A DNA stretch of 64,000 nt from Siphonodentalium dalli (taxonomy: Eukaryota; Mollusca; Scaphopoda; Gadilida; Siphonodentaliidae). The stretch lies in assembly GCA_032622095.1 (NCBI GenBank), contig CP136062.1:150098875-150162874 (forward strand), read 5' to 3'. Positions 11,021-23,729 of the stretch are shown here, piece by piece (the stretch's first letter is position 1; every line of letters begins with the position of its first letter). The translations under genes were made by a program, and so were the position numbers. The notes below the pieces were generated by a model, which did not search any database, was not told the DNA's origin, and saw only the letters and a program-made list of their open reading frames with translations.

Positions 11021-14000
11021 TTGAATCCAAGATGGCCGCCAACATTGAATATCTAACCAGGTAAATTTCAATTCGCAATTACTCAGGAAGTTTATGAAGT
11101 ATTACGTCGTGCGATATACCATTCTATTGATAATTGAGTACTCCTTGTTTATTTGTAGGAATAAATTCATATATTTAAAATGGCCGCCGGAAGTGGAAAA
11201 TGTGACACCTTTTCACTAATATCTTCTATATCAGTTTCTGCTGTTTGGAACTGGTTGAGAATTGTGATTTTATTTTGTATTGTTTATATTAACTGAGCAT
11301 TGGGGCAATGATATAAGAAATTATTTGGGTCCTAGGCCCGATCCCTCAAAAATTTGACTTTACAGGAAGCGGTATAAAATTTTCACAAAAAAATCACAAT
11401 TGGGATTCTAGTCACATTTCAACAAGGAATGAGCAGAACTGTGTTATGTAAGTGAGACATACCATTACCCGTGAATATTCTAAGTCATTGGAACCGAAAT
11501 TGTTACTTTGGATCAAAATGGCTGCCCAAATGGCCGCCAAAATATGGAAAATTGTAAATATTGTAAATATTGCCCCACCGTTCACTGCAATCGCTTACAA
11601 TCTGTGGTTGATGAATGAAATTGGCTATTCTGCCTTATATCCATTGAAAACTAACATGTCTGATTCACCTTGGTTAATTTTTAGTATTGTAACCACTGAC
11701 ATTACCAGAAATATTGGATTATACTCACACACTTGACATAAATATCGGCAAAAATTAACTTTTCATGTTTGGACCATTTTTATTAAAAGTAAACTGTAAC
11801 TAACTTTGATATGAACGGTGTTTATCGTTTTGGTCTAATGTAAATGTGTCACACTAAGGTCATTATAGAGCAAATTACTCAAGATGGCTTCCAAAATGGC
11901 AACCAATTTGGGTAAAAAGTTCACATATATCCGAAACAATATTGTCTGCTGTTCCGAAAAGTTAGCAAATTGTAACTTACTTGGTTAGTATGCATGTTAG
12001 GTAATCAACTGACTACTAAATATTGTTGGTTGTCCCAGTTCCTGGCCACTTTGAATCTTTGAAACGGAACTAAGATGAACCATAATATGCGGTGGCTATT
12101 CTGGCTATTTTGGCTCATTGGGATAAAATTTATCACCTTGATACAAGAGGGAGGTCAATGTGGTAGCCTGTGAGTTACTGCATGGTCATAGGTGAGGTGA
12201 ATATGTATACATGGAGTTATTTTATGGTCATGAATGATGTGAATAAATATACAAGGCATGTCTATATGATCGTGAGCGGGATGTCCATTGTGAGATGTAT
12301 ATATATATAGATATATATCTATATATACAAGTAGTGGCTGTATGGTAATGTGTGAGCTGAATATGTTTACATGGAGTGACTGTATGGTTGTATGGTTATG
12401 TGTGGATGTACGGGTAACACGATGTGGCTGTACGGACAATGATATTGTGTGTGTATATAACGGGAGTAGCTACAATGTCATATATGTGTTGTTTATGTAT
12501 TTATGGAGTGACTATGGTCATGGGTGGGATGAATAGGTGTATATTTGGTGGCTGCATTGTCACATGTGGGTGAACATGTATACATGTGTTGTCTGTGTGA
12601 TCATGGTGGGGTATAAGGACAAATAGGGAGTGGTTGGATGAATATGTGTTGTCCATGAATTGTGATCATGGGTGGGGTATATGGACAAATAGGGAGTGGT
12701 TGGATGAATATGTGTAATGTGTATAGGTGTACATGGACTGACAGCACGGTCATGAATATACATGCCTGAGTATAGCTGGGTGGTCGTTGGCGAGCGTGTA
12801 GGTATATAGGGAGTGCCATGGTGGTAATGGGTGGGATGTATATTTATATATGTCGTGGATGTATATTGTCATTGGTGGATGTATAGGTATACAGGGAGTA
12901 ACTGTATGATCATGGATGGCGTGTATGAGTACACAGCGAGTGACCGAATAGTCATGTGTGGGGTGTATATACAAGTCTGGAATGTATAACTGATCATGTG
13001 TGAGAAGTATTGGTACACCTGGAAGGAATATATTGTCATTGGTGATGTGTATATGTACACCTGGAGTGACTCTATGGTGTTGCATATGTATAAATCGAGT
13101 GGCTATATGGCCATGGGTATGGTGAATAGGTATACAGGGAGTGACTGTGTGGCAATTAATGAAATGAATAGGTGTACAAGGAGTGATCGTGTGATCACCA
13201 ATGTGGTGAATATGTATACATGGAGTGAAATGGGTCTGGTGTATGAGTATACCTGATGTGTGTGTATGGTGACTCATTGTCATTTGTTATGTGTACGGGT
13301 ATACGCCAAGTGGTTGTATGGTCATGGGTGAGGGGTATATGCATAGCACGTGTGACTATATGACCATTTGTGAGGTGCATATGTATACATGGATTGACTC
13401 TATGGTCATGGGTGGGGTGTATATGTATATCTTGAGTGGCTATTTGGCCATGGGTGTGGAACATAAGTACACATGGAGTGACTGTATGGCCAATGGTGAG
13501 GTCAATAGGTATACAATGATTGACTGTGTGATCATGAATGTGGTGAAAATGTATCATATAGTGACGATACGGTCATGTGTCAGGTGTAGGAGGTATACCT
13601 GGTGTGCATGCATTGTTATTGGCAGATGTATGGTCATGTGTGGTGTGCAGGGATATACACAAGTATGGCTGTGTGGTGATGTGTGAGGTGTATGTTTATA
13701 AAGTGAGCGACTATATTGTCATATGTGTGTTGTTTATTTGTATTTGGAGTGACTGTATATGGCCCTGTTTGGTTGTACATGTGTACCTTGGGTGGCTATC
13801 GCTTTCCACAATAACTCAATGATATGTTACTTGATATACAGATCACATCAGAGTCCTCCTTGGTGGCGTTAATGCACAATGGAGGAAATGTTTAACGATT
13901 TTCCTGACAACAGCTGATAAATGTTTATGCTAATGGGCAAGAGTAGCCACATATTATGGTCCCTCTGAGTTCCGTTTCAAAGTTGTGCCCATTTATTTTC

Positions 14001-15025
14001 AAAAACTTGGCCAGAATCCCAAAAGACGTTTTCGGCACAATTGTACACTGCAAATTTTTAAATTAAATGATCGTGCCTCATATACAGTGTCAACCAGAAT
14101 ATAACATGTAGTTGTCAGTCGATAAACTAACACTAGTCACACTTTGCTACCTTTTCGGAACAGCAGATAATTATGTTCCGGATATATGTGAAAATCTACT
14201 TTTTACCCAATTTAGTTGCCATTTTGGAAGCCACCTTGAGTAATTTGGTCATTAAACACCTCAATGTGACACATTTAAGATAGATCAAAACAATAAACAC
14301 CTTTCATGCCAAAGATAGTTACAGTTTACTTGCAAAAAATGGTTCAAACCTGAGAAGAGATTTTTTGCCGATATTTATGTCACGTTTGTGAGAGTGAAAT
14401 CCAATATTTCTGGTAATGTCTTTGTTACAATAGTTAGTAACAATGTTAGTATTCAATGTATAGAAGGCAGAATTAAAAATTTCATTCATCAACCACAAAT
14501 TGTAAGCGATTCCAGGGCACACTGGGGCAATGTCTACCATTTTCCATATTTTGGCGGCCATTTTGGTGGCCATTTTGATCCAAAGTAACAACTTTTGTTC
14601 CTATGAATTGGAGTATCCATGTATAATGGTATTCCTCGCTTACATTCCACAGTTGTGCTCATTCTTTGTTGAAATTTGACCAGAAACCCAATTGTGATTT
14701 TTGTGTGAAATTTTATACCCCATTCTGTAAAATCAAACTTTTGAGGGATCGGAGGGGGCTATGATCCCAATAATTGCTTTTTTCATTACCCCAATGATTA
14801 GTTAATATAAAAATACAAAATAAAGTCACAATCCTCAACCAGTTCCAAACAGCAGAAACTGATCTAGAAGATATGAGTGAAAAATTCATACCTATAAATA
14901 AGGACTACTCAATTATCAATAGAATAACATATCGCACGACTTAATATCTCATAAACTGCCCGAGTGATTGCGAATTAAAATTTATCAAGTCAGATATTCA
15001 ATTTTGGCGGCCATCTTGGATTCAA
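11021..15025. mobile_element. Giant foldback element, about 4.0 kb, with a minisatellite in its loop
   Basis: The ends are 'ttgaatccaagatggccgcc' at 11,021 and its inverted copy ending at 15,025. The inverted arms run about 11,021-12,130 and 13,860-15,025. Shared blocks occur in opposite orientation: the 'cgtcgtgcgatat' region, 'aactggttgagaattgtgat', the caaaatggctgcc / ggcagccattttg-like block and 'gttccgtttcaaag'. The arms differ by many substitutions and indels, so the element is old. The loop is the 42-bp minisatellite. No transposase was recognised and no convincing target duplication flanks the ends. Confidence 0.8.
12165..13800. repeat. Minisatellite, 42-bp unit
   Basis: Degenerate units such as 'gtatacatggagtgactgta' followed by tggtcatgggtgaggtgaat. 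Counted across 13,130-13,215 the spacing is 42 bp. Because 42 is a multiple of three and most units lack stops, long open frames appear on both strands (for example 12,750-13,283 and 13,291-13,686). They are repeat artefacts with a 14-residue period. A short (TA)n run lies near 12,298-12,325. Confidence 0.85.
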
Positions 15026-15560
15026 TGGCCTCGAAACATGTGAACATTGACTACCTATATGCATTCATGTGCTCGTGGGGAATGTTATAAAAAACTGCCC
15101 TGGTCTATGTTCTCGTGGAAAATAATGAAAACATCGGTATTCTTCATAGTTTAATCACGTTATACATGCGTAAGTTCACACACTGTACTTTTTCAGATAT
15201 ATCTTCAAAATAAACGAAAAATCATATCATCGGTGTCACTTTAAGAAAAATATCGAGTCAGGTGCCCATGTGACGCTATCTACGCAGACACTTATTATAT
15301 TCAGTTCGAATGAAACTGAGTTTTAGAAGATACATACAGTTTTAGTATTAATTTTGAGAGAAATATTTCCCCTACCCCCAATAAGGATTTTATAGCAAAA
15401 AATCACAGTAGTTTTATAAAAATCGCTATAAAATGAAAAATCCCCCACGCCCGAGTGGCAAACAAGCAGAAAAATGTGTGAAATACATCCCTCTATCGGA
15501 AAAACATAGTCGGCAAAAATCCGCACAGGGGGGTGGGTGGCCATATGGTAGCTCAAGGTC
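15026..15560. other. Stretch with no recognised gene
   Basis: AT-rich sequence followed by a short G-rich run near 15,527-15,540. I see nothing I can name. Confidence 0.4.
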
Positions 15561-15589
15561 TAGAAGAGCGGCACTGTGGGGCGAATGTT

Positions 15590-16130
15590 AGGCCCAGCAA
15601 AGGTCGCCCGTACTCACTGTCTTGTCTTTCTTTGTCTTGTCTTTCGTGTCGGCCGCGGGTGGAAGACTCTTGGTCTTGTTTCTTGGTTGGGGATAAGGGA
15701 AATCCAGCGCTCCCGCTGAACTGCGTGTGCTTAACTTTCAAAACCCGCGGGACGATCCAATAATCTTGATCGACTGCGGATTTTGTTTCGTATCGTTATG
15801 AATACAGGACGGTCTAGCGTTTCCATTGGACCGCGTATTCTTGATTTCCGATACTCAAAACGACCCAGTAATCATATTGGATCGCGAATTTATTATTCGA
15901 TGGGAAGACGGGGAGTTCCAGTGCTTCCAGTGGACTGTATATTCTAGTCTTCAACGACCCCGGAGGATCCAGTTATTGTACTGCATGGACTGCGCTGGTT
16001 TAGTATTCTCGACCAGGGACGACCTAATAATCATATTGGACAATTTGTAATTTTGGACTGCGGATTTTGCTTGTGTTCCGACAGAAATGCGGCCCGATCC
16101 AGCGCTCCCGGTGGACTGAGCGTTCGTGTC
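15590..16130. repeat. Degenerate CpG-richer tandem repeat, units of roughly 90-130 bp
   Basis: Four diverged units carry variants of 'ccagcgctcccgctgaactg', near 15,703, 15,813, 15,919 and 16,098. Alternating with them are variants of 'gatccaataatcttgatcga' and ggactgcggattttg. The unit length is irregular. No coding support. Confidence 0.6.
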
Positions 16131-16454
16131 TGGTATTATGTCCGCACTTTGGTGGAGTTGTCAGCCGCGAAGAAGCTGTTTGGGTTGTATATATACACTA
16201 AATCATGATGTCACGGTCAGCCATTCGCATAAGTGTACTTTCCAGCCAGTGCATACAGATTTATTCACTCATGTGGTCAAAGTATGACATTGGAGCATTG
16301 ACATATATGTTTACAAATAGTAATACATAAGTTGTAATACATAAATTGTACGCATGCGTTGTAAGTATATACAGTACTCAATGGTGTTGGGGTTGGGTGC
16401 TGTGGTGGGGGTCTTTTCGTTATTACTAAGTTCATTTTTGATTCTTCGTGGTCG

Positions 16455-16540
16455 ATGCCAGGTATTATACATTGGGGGGGGGGGGGGGGGGTCTTCAGTA
16501 CAGTATAGTTTTGGTGGTGGTGGTGGTGGTGAATAAGGGG
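16455..16540. repeat. Poly-G and GGT microsatellite
   Basis: A run of about 18 G near 16,473-16,490, then (ggt)n with gga near 16,512-16,530. Confidence 0.8.
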
Positions 16541-16800
16541 TATGTCTATATGGTGTCAATCATGAGCCTCAGTGTGTTCCTTGTCTGACAAGGGCATATT
16601 TTATGAAGGTAGCTAGGTTTATCAAGATCTTGTTATTCCGTGAGTTGAAAAGAGCATTTAATTTGAGCGCATTCGGTCTTTTGTAGTAGAATTGTTTGAT
16701 GTATTTCTTTAGGAGATCGTCAAGATTCGTACATTCAAGAATGAGGTGGTATTCATCACCCAATTTCTCGTTACAGAGATTGCATTTCCGTTCCTCATAT

Positions 16801-19049
16801 CACCCCCGTGTACGTGGTATCGCCAAGACCGAGGGTATCGCCAAAACCGAGAATATGGGAAAGTCATTTTCACGTATATGATATGGGGATATGTTTGTTC
16901 CTCACCGTAATACAGACATCGAGCATCGTATGTGTATGTCCACACGAAGCATGAGTATTTATCCACCAGTTGTCAATCAGTTTTCCCAGATCAGATCATT
17001 AATTATTTTTTGGCGAATTTTTTCAATGGTGTTTTTGCTTTTGCTCACTCAAATTTTCGAGAACAACCATTCACTAGTATAGTTCCTGGACTTCCACGCT
17101 TCCAAAACAAATGCCGGTATATAGTTGAATCTGTCAATGAAGCATAGGATTTGACAGAATTTACTAAATCCTTGTCGTTCTCAATATCCGCGCGATATGA
17201 AGGGACCACTGTCGGTCCAGAAAGATGCGATGGCACAGATGAAGATGCACCAAACGCCGAGTTTCTGTGCAGTAAATATGCGTATTACTTAAGGAGTTCT
17301 GATGAGTTTTCGAGTGTTTTTATGTGTATCTGAGACTGATCAATTGGACTGCGAATGTCAACTGAAATATGAATCCATAACATATTTGAAATAATGTGTG
17401 CATATTATATTATGAATGTATTTCAATTGAAATTAATTGAACATCCATCTCAGCATTCAGATTTGCGATCTCAATAACGTGAATGAATGATAACGCGATG
17501 CCTTGATCACACGCACGTGAATGCTGCCGTTCGCATGCATGCAGCTAATCGGATATTCGTTTACTATTAAGATGCTTGGAGTTTGTATATAGACCACAAA
17601 TGCCGGACGACACGCTACGGCGTATCAACGATTTGTTATAATCATGTTTATTTTACAGACTTTATGACTCGTTGCCACTCGAGTAGACCGTTACGCGACA
17701 ATGAAACCGAATCATCTTATCGAATATACATATATCGTATTGCTCCAAATTATGCAATTCTGGCTTTTTTAAGAGTCATTAGATAAAATAGAAATTACAG
17801 CAACGTCCAGCGCAATATAACCACGCCTATAAAAAGTGTGCCTAAAATGTACATGATAACTCTTAGATACTTCCTAAGATATAAAAGGGAATCCACTTGT
17901 TGCATCATCATTGCTTCGGGTAGTACTGCCCTGACAATACCAAGTACCATAAGTACCAAGATATTTCAACACGTGCATATTATTGAAATTGAAACCAACA
18001 ACTCGTGATACAGTCGAAATAAACAAGACAACGTGTTGCAAATGTTGATCAATTGAACAGTGCGTGCATATATACAGGTTCACTGGCCAATCAACCTCGA
18101 CAAACTTATGACGTTATTTGATTGAACGATAATGTGATTGTTTTGAGTGACAACGTGTCACAACGGCTGTATATGACTTGGTTGTCGGAAATAATATCAA
18201 ACTTTGCGGTCGTTTTAATTGTACTGTCTACTTTGGCGGTTCTCTTGTGAAATAACGCGTGGCATTATAAGAAATAAATATTCATATTAAGCCTATGCAG
18301 TTATAAGACAAATTTACCATTAACCGGCTGTGCGTTGTATAATTTGTTTTCAAACTTTTCGGTTATAACTGCAGACCATTAATCGAAACAAGAGTCATTT
18401 CTGACCTCGTTAAACTAAGAATGATAACGTTAAAATATTGAATCTACCAAAACAATAACACATGTATATCCCGTACGATGACCTCATGTAATAGTTCCCA
18501 AGATGATGGAGATTTATGCATAATTTCATTTAGATTGTTGTGTGCAAATCTTAGCTATATTACTTTTTTTCAAAATAAGTGAAAAAGAATAATTCTAGAA
18601 CTTAACAAGCCGAAAACTAAATCTGCGAACAATACGAATTGAAAGTCATCGTGACGCTGAACATCCATAACAATTTTGGTTAGAGCCATAAACCAAACTC
18701 AGGACGGAGACCCTGATCAGATAAGATTCATTTCGGTTAAAAATACATATCAATTACAGTATATGCAACCTATACGATAACATAATGAAGTCTTGTGTAA
18801 ATATTATGCCCACAAAATATGTGGTCCTATGGGCTAAATTAGAAAAGTTATAAACTATTGTGTAATTTACATGTGCACATAACAATCATGGCAGTATACA
18901 CATGTTCCACAGTGAAGTGTTTATTATAAATAGCAGTAACTTTGTTGTGTGTTTGTTCATATATGTTCGGATGTTTAGTGTGTTAACATAGAATCGTTTC
19001 AATTTTATCTGATGACTCTTAAAAAAGCCAGAATTGCATAATTTGGAGC

Positions 19050-19104
<55 letters not shown>

Positions 19105-20016
19105 TCGATAAGATGATTCGGTTTCATTGTCGCGTAACGGTCTACTCGAATGGGAACGAGTCATAAAGTCTCTAAAATAAACATGATTATAACAAATCGT
19201 TGATACGCCGAAGCGTGTCGTCTGGCATGTGTGGTCTATATACAAACTCCAAGCATGTTAATAGTAAACGAATATCCGATTAGCTGCATGCATGCGAACG
19301 GCAGCATTCACGTGCGTGTGATCAAGGCATCGCGTTATCATTCATTCACGTTATTGAGATCGCAAATCTGAATGCTGAGATGGATGTTCAATTAATTTCA
19401 ATTGAAATACATTCATAATATAATATGCACACATTATTTCGAATATGTTATGGATTCATATTTCAGTTGACATTCGCAGTCCAATTGATCAGTCTCAGAT
19501 ACACATAAAAACACTCGAAAACTCATCAGAACTCCTTAAGTAATACGCATATTTACTGCACAGAAACTCGGCGTTTGGTGCATCTTCATCTGTGCCGTTC
19601 GCATCTTTCTGGACCGACAGTGGTCCCTTCATATCGCGCGGATATTGAGAACGACAAGGATTTAGTAAATTCTGTCAAATCCTATGCTTCATTGACAGAT
19701 TCAACTATATACCGGCATTTGTTTTGGAAGCGTGGAAGTCCAGGAACTATACTAGTGAATGGTTGTTCTCGAAAATTTGAGTGAGCAAAAGCAAAAACAC
19801 CATTGAAAAAATAATTAATGATCTGATCTGGGAAAACTGATTGACAACTGGTGGATAAATACTCATGCTTCGTGTGGACATACACATACGATGCTCGATG
19901 TCTGTATTACGGTGAGAAACAAACATATCCCCATATCATATACGTGAAAATGACTTTCCCATATTCTCGGTTTTGGCGATACCCTCGGTCTTGGCGATAC
20001 CACGTACACGGGGGTG
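16801..20016. mobile_element. Long-TIR DNA element, 3,216 bp, with 5-bp target duplication CATAT
   Basis: The ends are exact inverted repeats (cacccccgtgtacgtggtat and complement). The arms extend about 970 bp each (16,801-17,775 and about 19,030-20,016) and are nearly identical, with a few indels: one arm lacks about 12 bp near 'tggcgaatttt', and the other carries an (AT)n run at 19,055-19,097. CATAT occurs at 16,796-16,800 and 20,017-20,021, and removing one copy plus the element restores the LINE reading frame. The 1.25-kb loop (about 17,776-19,030) has no recognised gene. CAC termini with a 5-bp duplication fit Transib-type transposition, but arm length and internal sequence are not diagnostic. 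Non-autonomous. Confidence 0.9.
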
Positions 20017-20235
20017 CATATGGGGTGCCTATCCATGATCCAGTTTCCACGGGCAGTCTATGGTTGCGTGTACGGAATTTCATTAGGCATGCCACTGTTT
20101 TCTGATTTTCAAGTGATATATAATATTCTTTGCCGAAATTTGGCTTGGTAATACGGTAGAATGGGCACTTACTGGATGCGTCAATATAACCTCTCCATTT
20201 CTGAATGTATTGGTCCATTGGACGGGTCTTGATGC

Positions 20236-21330
20236 ACTAGGCTAAATAGTCGAGTATCAACCGTGACAACACATTGGTGATTTGTGCATTTGACGCTAAA
20301 ATCACCACATTTTGTGTATGATATCCTGAAGTGATACTTTGTCGATCTGGATACCATGCCTCGCTAGGGAGGGTCCACGGTTGTCATGGTAACCTCTGAT
20401 AAAAGGCCAAAAGCTTGCTTTGTATTGGTGTGAAATTATTCGTCTTCAGTGACAATTTGTAGGGGCCCTACTAAATAACGAACACAAACGAACATACACG
20501 AACACAGATCTAAAATAGAAGGGTGAAATTAGGTTTGTGTGTGCGTGGGGTCCATTCTATGTGTATGTGGTATTATTTCCAACTTTGGTGGCTTATTTTT
20601 TGAATTATTAGCATTATTTGAATACAAATTAAGCTACTAAACAACGAACACAAACGAACATAACATTGGCCGTACAGCACTGATATAGAAGGCGTTAATC
20701 AAGGTGTTAATTAACTACCGCTTACTCTACGGCTTATACTCTGTCTCTTTGTTAATTGGTGAGTTGTTTTGACTTTGTTTAACTCCCCTCAGTTTTTATC
20801 TGGGCTTGGAACGAGAAGATTTCGTTGAAGTCAGCCGGATTTAATGTTTTATATTAAAAAAAAAAAAATCAGTAGACACGGGCTCATTTTGCTGGCGTGA
20901 TTTATTACGTAAATGCATCTTTGGAACCCGTTTAAATGAGTTTAAGATTTCACATGTACATGAATGATTATGAGAAGTACTGCTAATGGTGGTTATGGTT
21001 ATGGTTTATTGGAAATTCCGCCGTTTATTTAACAGCGCACCCCCATATATATGGGGTAAAATACATGTAAAAGACTGTCTAATAAAAACAAAGCAATGAC
21101 AGTTCACATGTAGTTCCTAACAGGTTTTTTTGGAACACAGCTGGTACAACAGCGCAGAAGGTGAGGCCGAAAGTTCCGAAACAATTTGAGTTGAGTCCAG
21201 GATGTTATTGGAGAGCCTGGAACTGCCCTGAATGTCAAGTCCATCCACCGATCCCTCCAGAGAACATATCACATCGCCAGAACTCTGTACACCAGTGCAA
21301 GCTCTTTCACGATGAAGTCAATGTATAGAC
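20236..21330. other. Stretch with no recognised gene; local repeat of 'cgaacacaaacgaacata'
   Basis: The motif 'aacgaacacaaacgaacata' occurs near 20,477 and 20,643 with a similar left context (ctactaaa). Otherwise AT-rich sequence with no supported feature. Confidence 0.45.
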
Positions 21331-21610
21331 GCATATTCAGATCAATCATGTGAACCGCGAAACTCTGTATACCCAGTTCGAAATGAACTCATGACTCGAA
21401 TAACGCATATTCAGATCAACGATCCGCGAAACTCTGTTATACAGAAAAGTACATATAATATAAATAGGCCTATAAATATCACAACAACAAAATACTAGGG
21501 TCTCTGTATAAACGCATTTCAGACCGGAGCGCTGCGAAACTCTGTATCCGAAGCAAAGTATCACGCATATTCAGATCGGCAACATGACTGCGAAACTCTG
21601 TATATATAAA
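21325..21610. repeat. Tandem-like repeat 'cgcatattcagatc ... gcgaaactctgtat'
   Basis: Four units with the paired motifs acgcatattcagatc and gcgaaactctgtat, spaced about 65-100 bp. Non-coding. Confidence 0.65.
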
Positions 21611-22339
21611 ATCCATTCTGATAGAGTTGGTGCATCGCATATCAATGACAAAAGGTCAAAGTTCACGGAAGAAACAGCAGACCAACGATGACACTGCAAC
21701 GCATAGTTCACACTCCTCAACTGCACCAGCAGGATAATATAATGATTGTTCAGTAAAACATAGTTTAAAACAGTTAAAACGCAAAGTTGGAGTAAAACAG
21801 TCCGAAGGAACGGCTGGGTAAGAAATGGCGGTCTCCCCTATCTTCGTGGCAATGTGCTGTCGGAGAGAATCGTCGAGACACAAAACACGAGTCGGATCGA
21901 CAGAGTTCAGGATCGAACACGCTGGAAACACTTAGGTCCATGCTTGTCATCATCACAAATTAAATTTACAACATTAAAATACATTCCGCCACGAAACATA
22001 AAAGAAAATCCGAGCAGGCCAGCTCCCGCGTGCCTCCTTCCTCGAACGCCATTTTCTCGCATTATTTTCCACTTTGATCGAACAATCATGTCGCGCAAAC
22101 TCGGATTTTTGTCTCGTTTGACGAGAATCTCAGGCAATGGAGAGTTTAAGTCTGTGAAATTGCGTTTGAAAATGCTTGCGATTTCAACATTTCTGCTTTA
22201 AAAAAATTTATTTCGCGTTCCAAGCGTTTTGATTGAGTTTCATCCTCCTCGGTTAGAATTACCATGTGTTTCTGCGATTGGCTGAAAGCTGAAATGGAAT
22301 CGTACATCATGGACAGGTAAATTGAAATACTTTGTAACA

Positions 22340-22890
22340 CAAAAATCATTATCTAATCTGGTTCGTGAAGTTGGATCGAAATTCGGTGGAGATTCGCGTG
22401 AAGTTAGATTGAAGTTCGAAATTCGGTGGAGATTCAACCCCTAATTGTTTTTGCCTCAAGTGCATTGTTGTGTTCCAATTCGTGCTCACCTGCTCGAATT
22501 TTGGGTCACTATGAATACCGAACACAACCGAAAACAAGTTCAAATAAGGGTTAAAAGACGGAAATATATGAAATCAAGTTTATAATGATGTGTGTGTATA
22601 TGTAAGCTAGTGATATGTGAAGTTTTATGCAATTTGGCGGATTAAAAGTTACGTTAATAAAAGTTTTATGTAATTTCACGCCGAGTCAGAGTCAGGCGCG
22701 ATGGTGGCGAACTCTATGAATACCGAACACAAGTTCAAATAAGGCGTATATAAGGGAAATATATGAAATAAAGTTTATAAAGATGTATGTGTGTATGTAA
22801 GTTAGTGATATGTGAAGTTTGATGCAATTTGGGCGATTAAAAGTTATGTTATTGGCAGTTTTTATAATAATTTTACGCCATGTGTTCGGC
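22340..22890. repeat. Local duplications (45-bp and about 190-bp units)
   Basis: 'gaaattcggtggagattc' occurs twice near 22,378 and 22,418. A larger block beginning 'ctatgaataccgaacacaa' and containing 'gtgatatgtgaagttt' and 'gattaaaagtta' occurs at about 22,509-22,680 and 22,711-22,870. Confidence 0.7.
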
Positions 22891-23084
22891 ATGCATTCAC
22901 CGTTAATAAATTAGCTTACAGTTAATCAGTTGGCTGGCTATCACCAAAACGGGATATTTTGTGTTATTGTCTCTTTGTTACTGAGCTTCAGGTATAATTT
23001 TTTTTTTTTTTTTTTGCGTCATTAAGGACCGTACCATTGTTCGCCGCCGCCATTAGTCTCAATTGTGCCGCATCCCAAATTGTC

Positions 23085-23510
23085 ACTGGTATTGTCATCA
23101 GTTGGAAATTTTCCAACCTTAGTCGGGGTGTCAGGTTTGAAATTTCCAACTCTATGAATGCTTGAGGCTAGTTTAGATGCTAGGATTTGGCGATTTTCTT
23201 GTTCAAATTTCAAAATTTTCCCACACCGGGCCGAACCATGGTCCCGCCCGGTGTGTCCTGGTCCCTCCACGTGGCCAATAAAACAATACTAATGAGTTTA
23301 AGAAAACAATATTTTACTACATTTGGTTAAAATTGTTGACTGAAATGGTCATCAGTTGGATAATTTCCAAACTAAGGGAGAGTATGAGGTTTGAAATTTC
23401 CTAGTGTCATGGTCTATTGCCCGTAGTCGTGTGCATGTTAGGATTTGTGCAATTTTCAGGTTCAAAATATATGAATATTATTATACCGGGTAGATAGAAC
23501 CGTGGGTTTA
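23085..23510. repeat. Diverged direct duplication, about 255-bp spacing
   Basis: 'gtcatcagttggaaattttc' and 'caggtttgaaatttccaac' near 23,093-23,145 recur in diverged form near 23,348-23,400, followed in both copies by a related 'taggatttg...ttca' stretch. Confidence 0.6.
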
Positions 23511-23559
23511 TAAATAGGCTATTAGGCCTGTGAACACTTAGGTGCAAGGAGGGAATGAA

Positions 23560-23720
23560 ATTATGCAAAACCTTCGGTCTGATTCAAGGGGTGTTTTGGT
23601 TTGCTTCAAGGGGGGGGGGGGGGTGGTGAAAATAGAATTATGCAAAACCTTGTCTCTGGTCTGATTTAAGGGGGGGGGGGGGGGTGCAGTTGGAATTATC
23701 AATGTGGACACCCCCCAACG
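23560..23720. repeat. Duplicated block ending in poly-G
   Basis: Two copies of gaattatgcaaaacctt... with poly-G runs of about 14-15 near 23,609 and 23,670. Confidence 0.7.
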
Positions 23721-23729
23721 GAGACCCTC

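Larger units (their letters stand above)
16320..20235 (-). mobile_element. LINE 3' fragment (C-terminal ORF), split by a later insertion
   Basis: On the minus strand 20,022-20,230 encodes a C-terminal LINE segment (IQKWRGYIDAS...MKFRTRNHRLPVETG...WIGTPY). It continues in 16,569-16,800 with the zinc knuckle EERKCNLCNEKLGDEYHLIL (C-x2-C...H-x4-C) and ends with a stop at 16,569. The two halves are separated exactly by the element at 16,801-20,016. A terminal repeat with 'taatacataa' near 16,320-16,345 marks the 3' tail. It is 5'-truncated at about 20,235, where an in-frame stop appears. Same broad group as the LINE at 2.0 kb. Confidence 0.85.

Noticed and set aside
12750-13686. Long open frames on both strands (up to 177 codons) as protein genes
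   Set aside because: They lie wholly inside the 42-bp minisatellite; a period divisible by three keeps frames open. The His/Pro-rich and Tyr/Met-rich products are periodic translations of the repeat.
19055-19097. (AT)n run as an origin or regulatory site
   Set aside because: Simple dinucleotide expansion present in only one arm of the palindromic element.
16801-20016. Paired 60-70-codon frames in both arms (for example YRADIENDKDLVNSVKSY) as genes
   Set aside because: The same sequence appears twice because the arms are inverted copies. No start context or known domain; could at most be a transposon relic.
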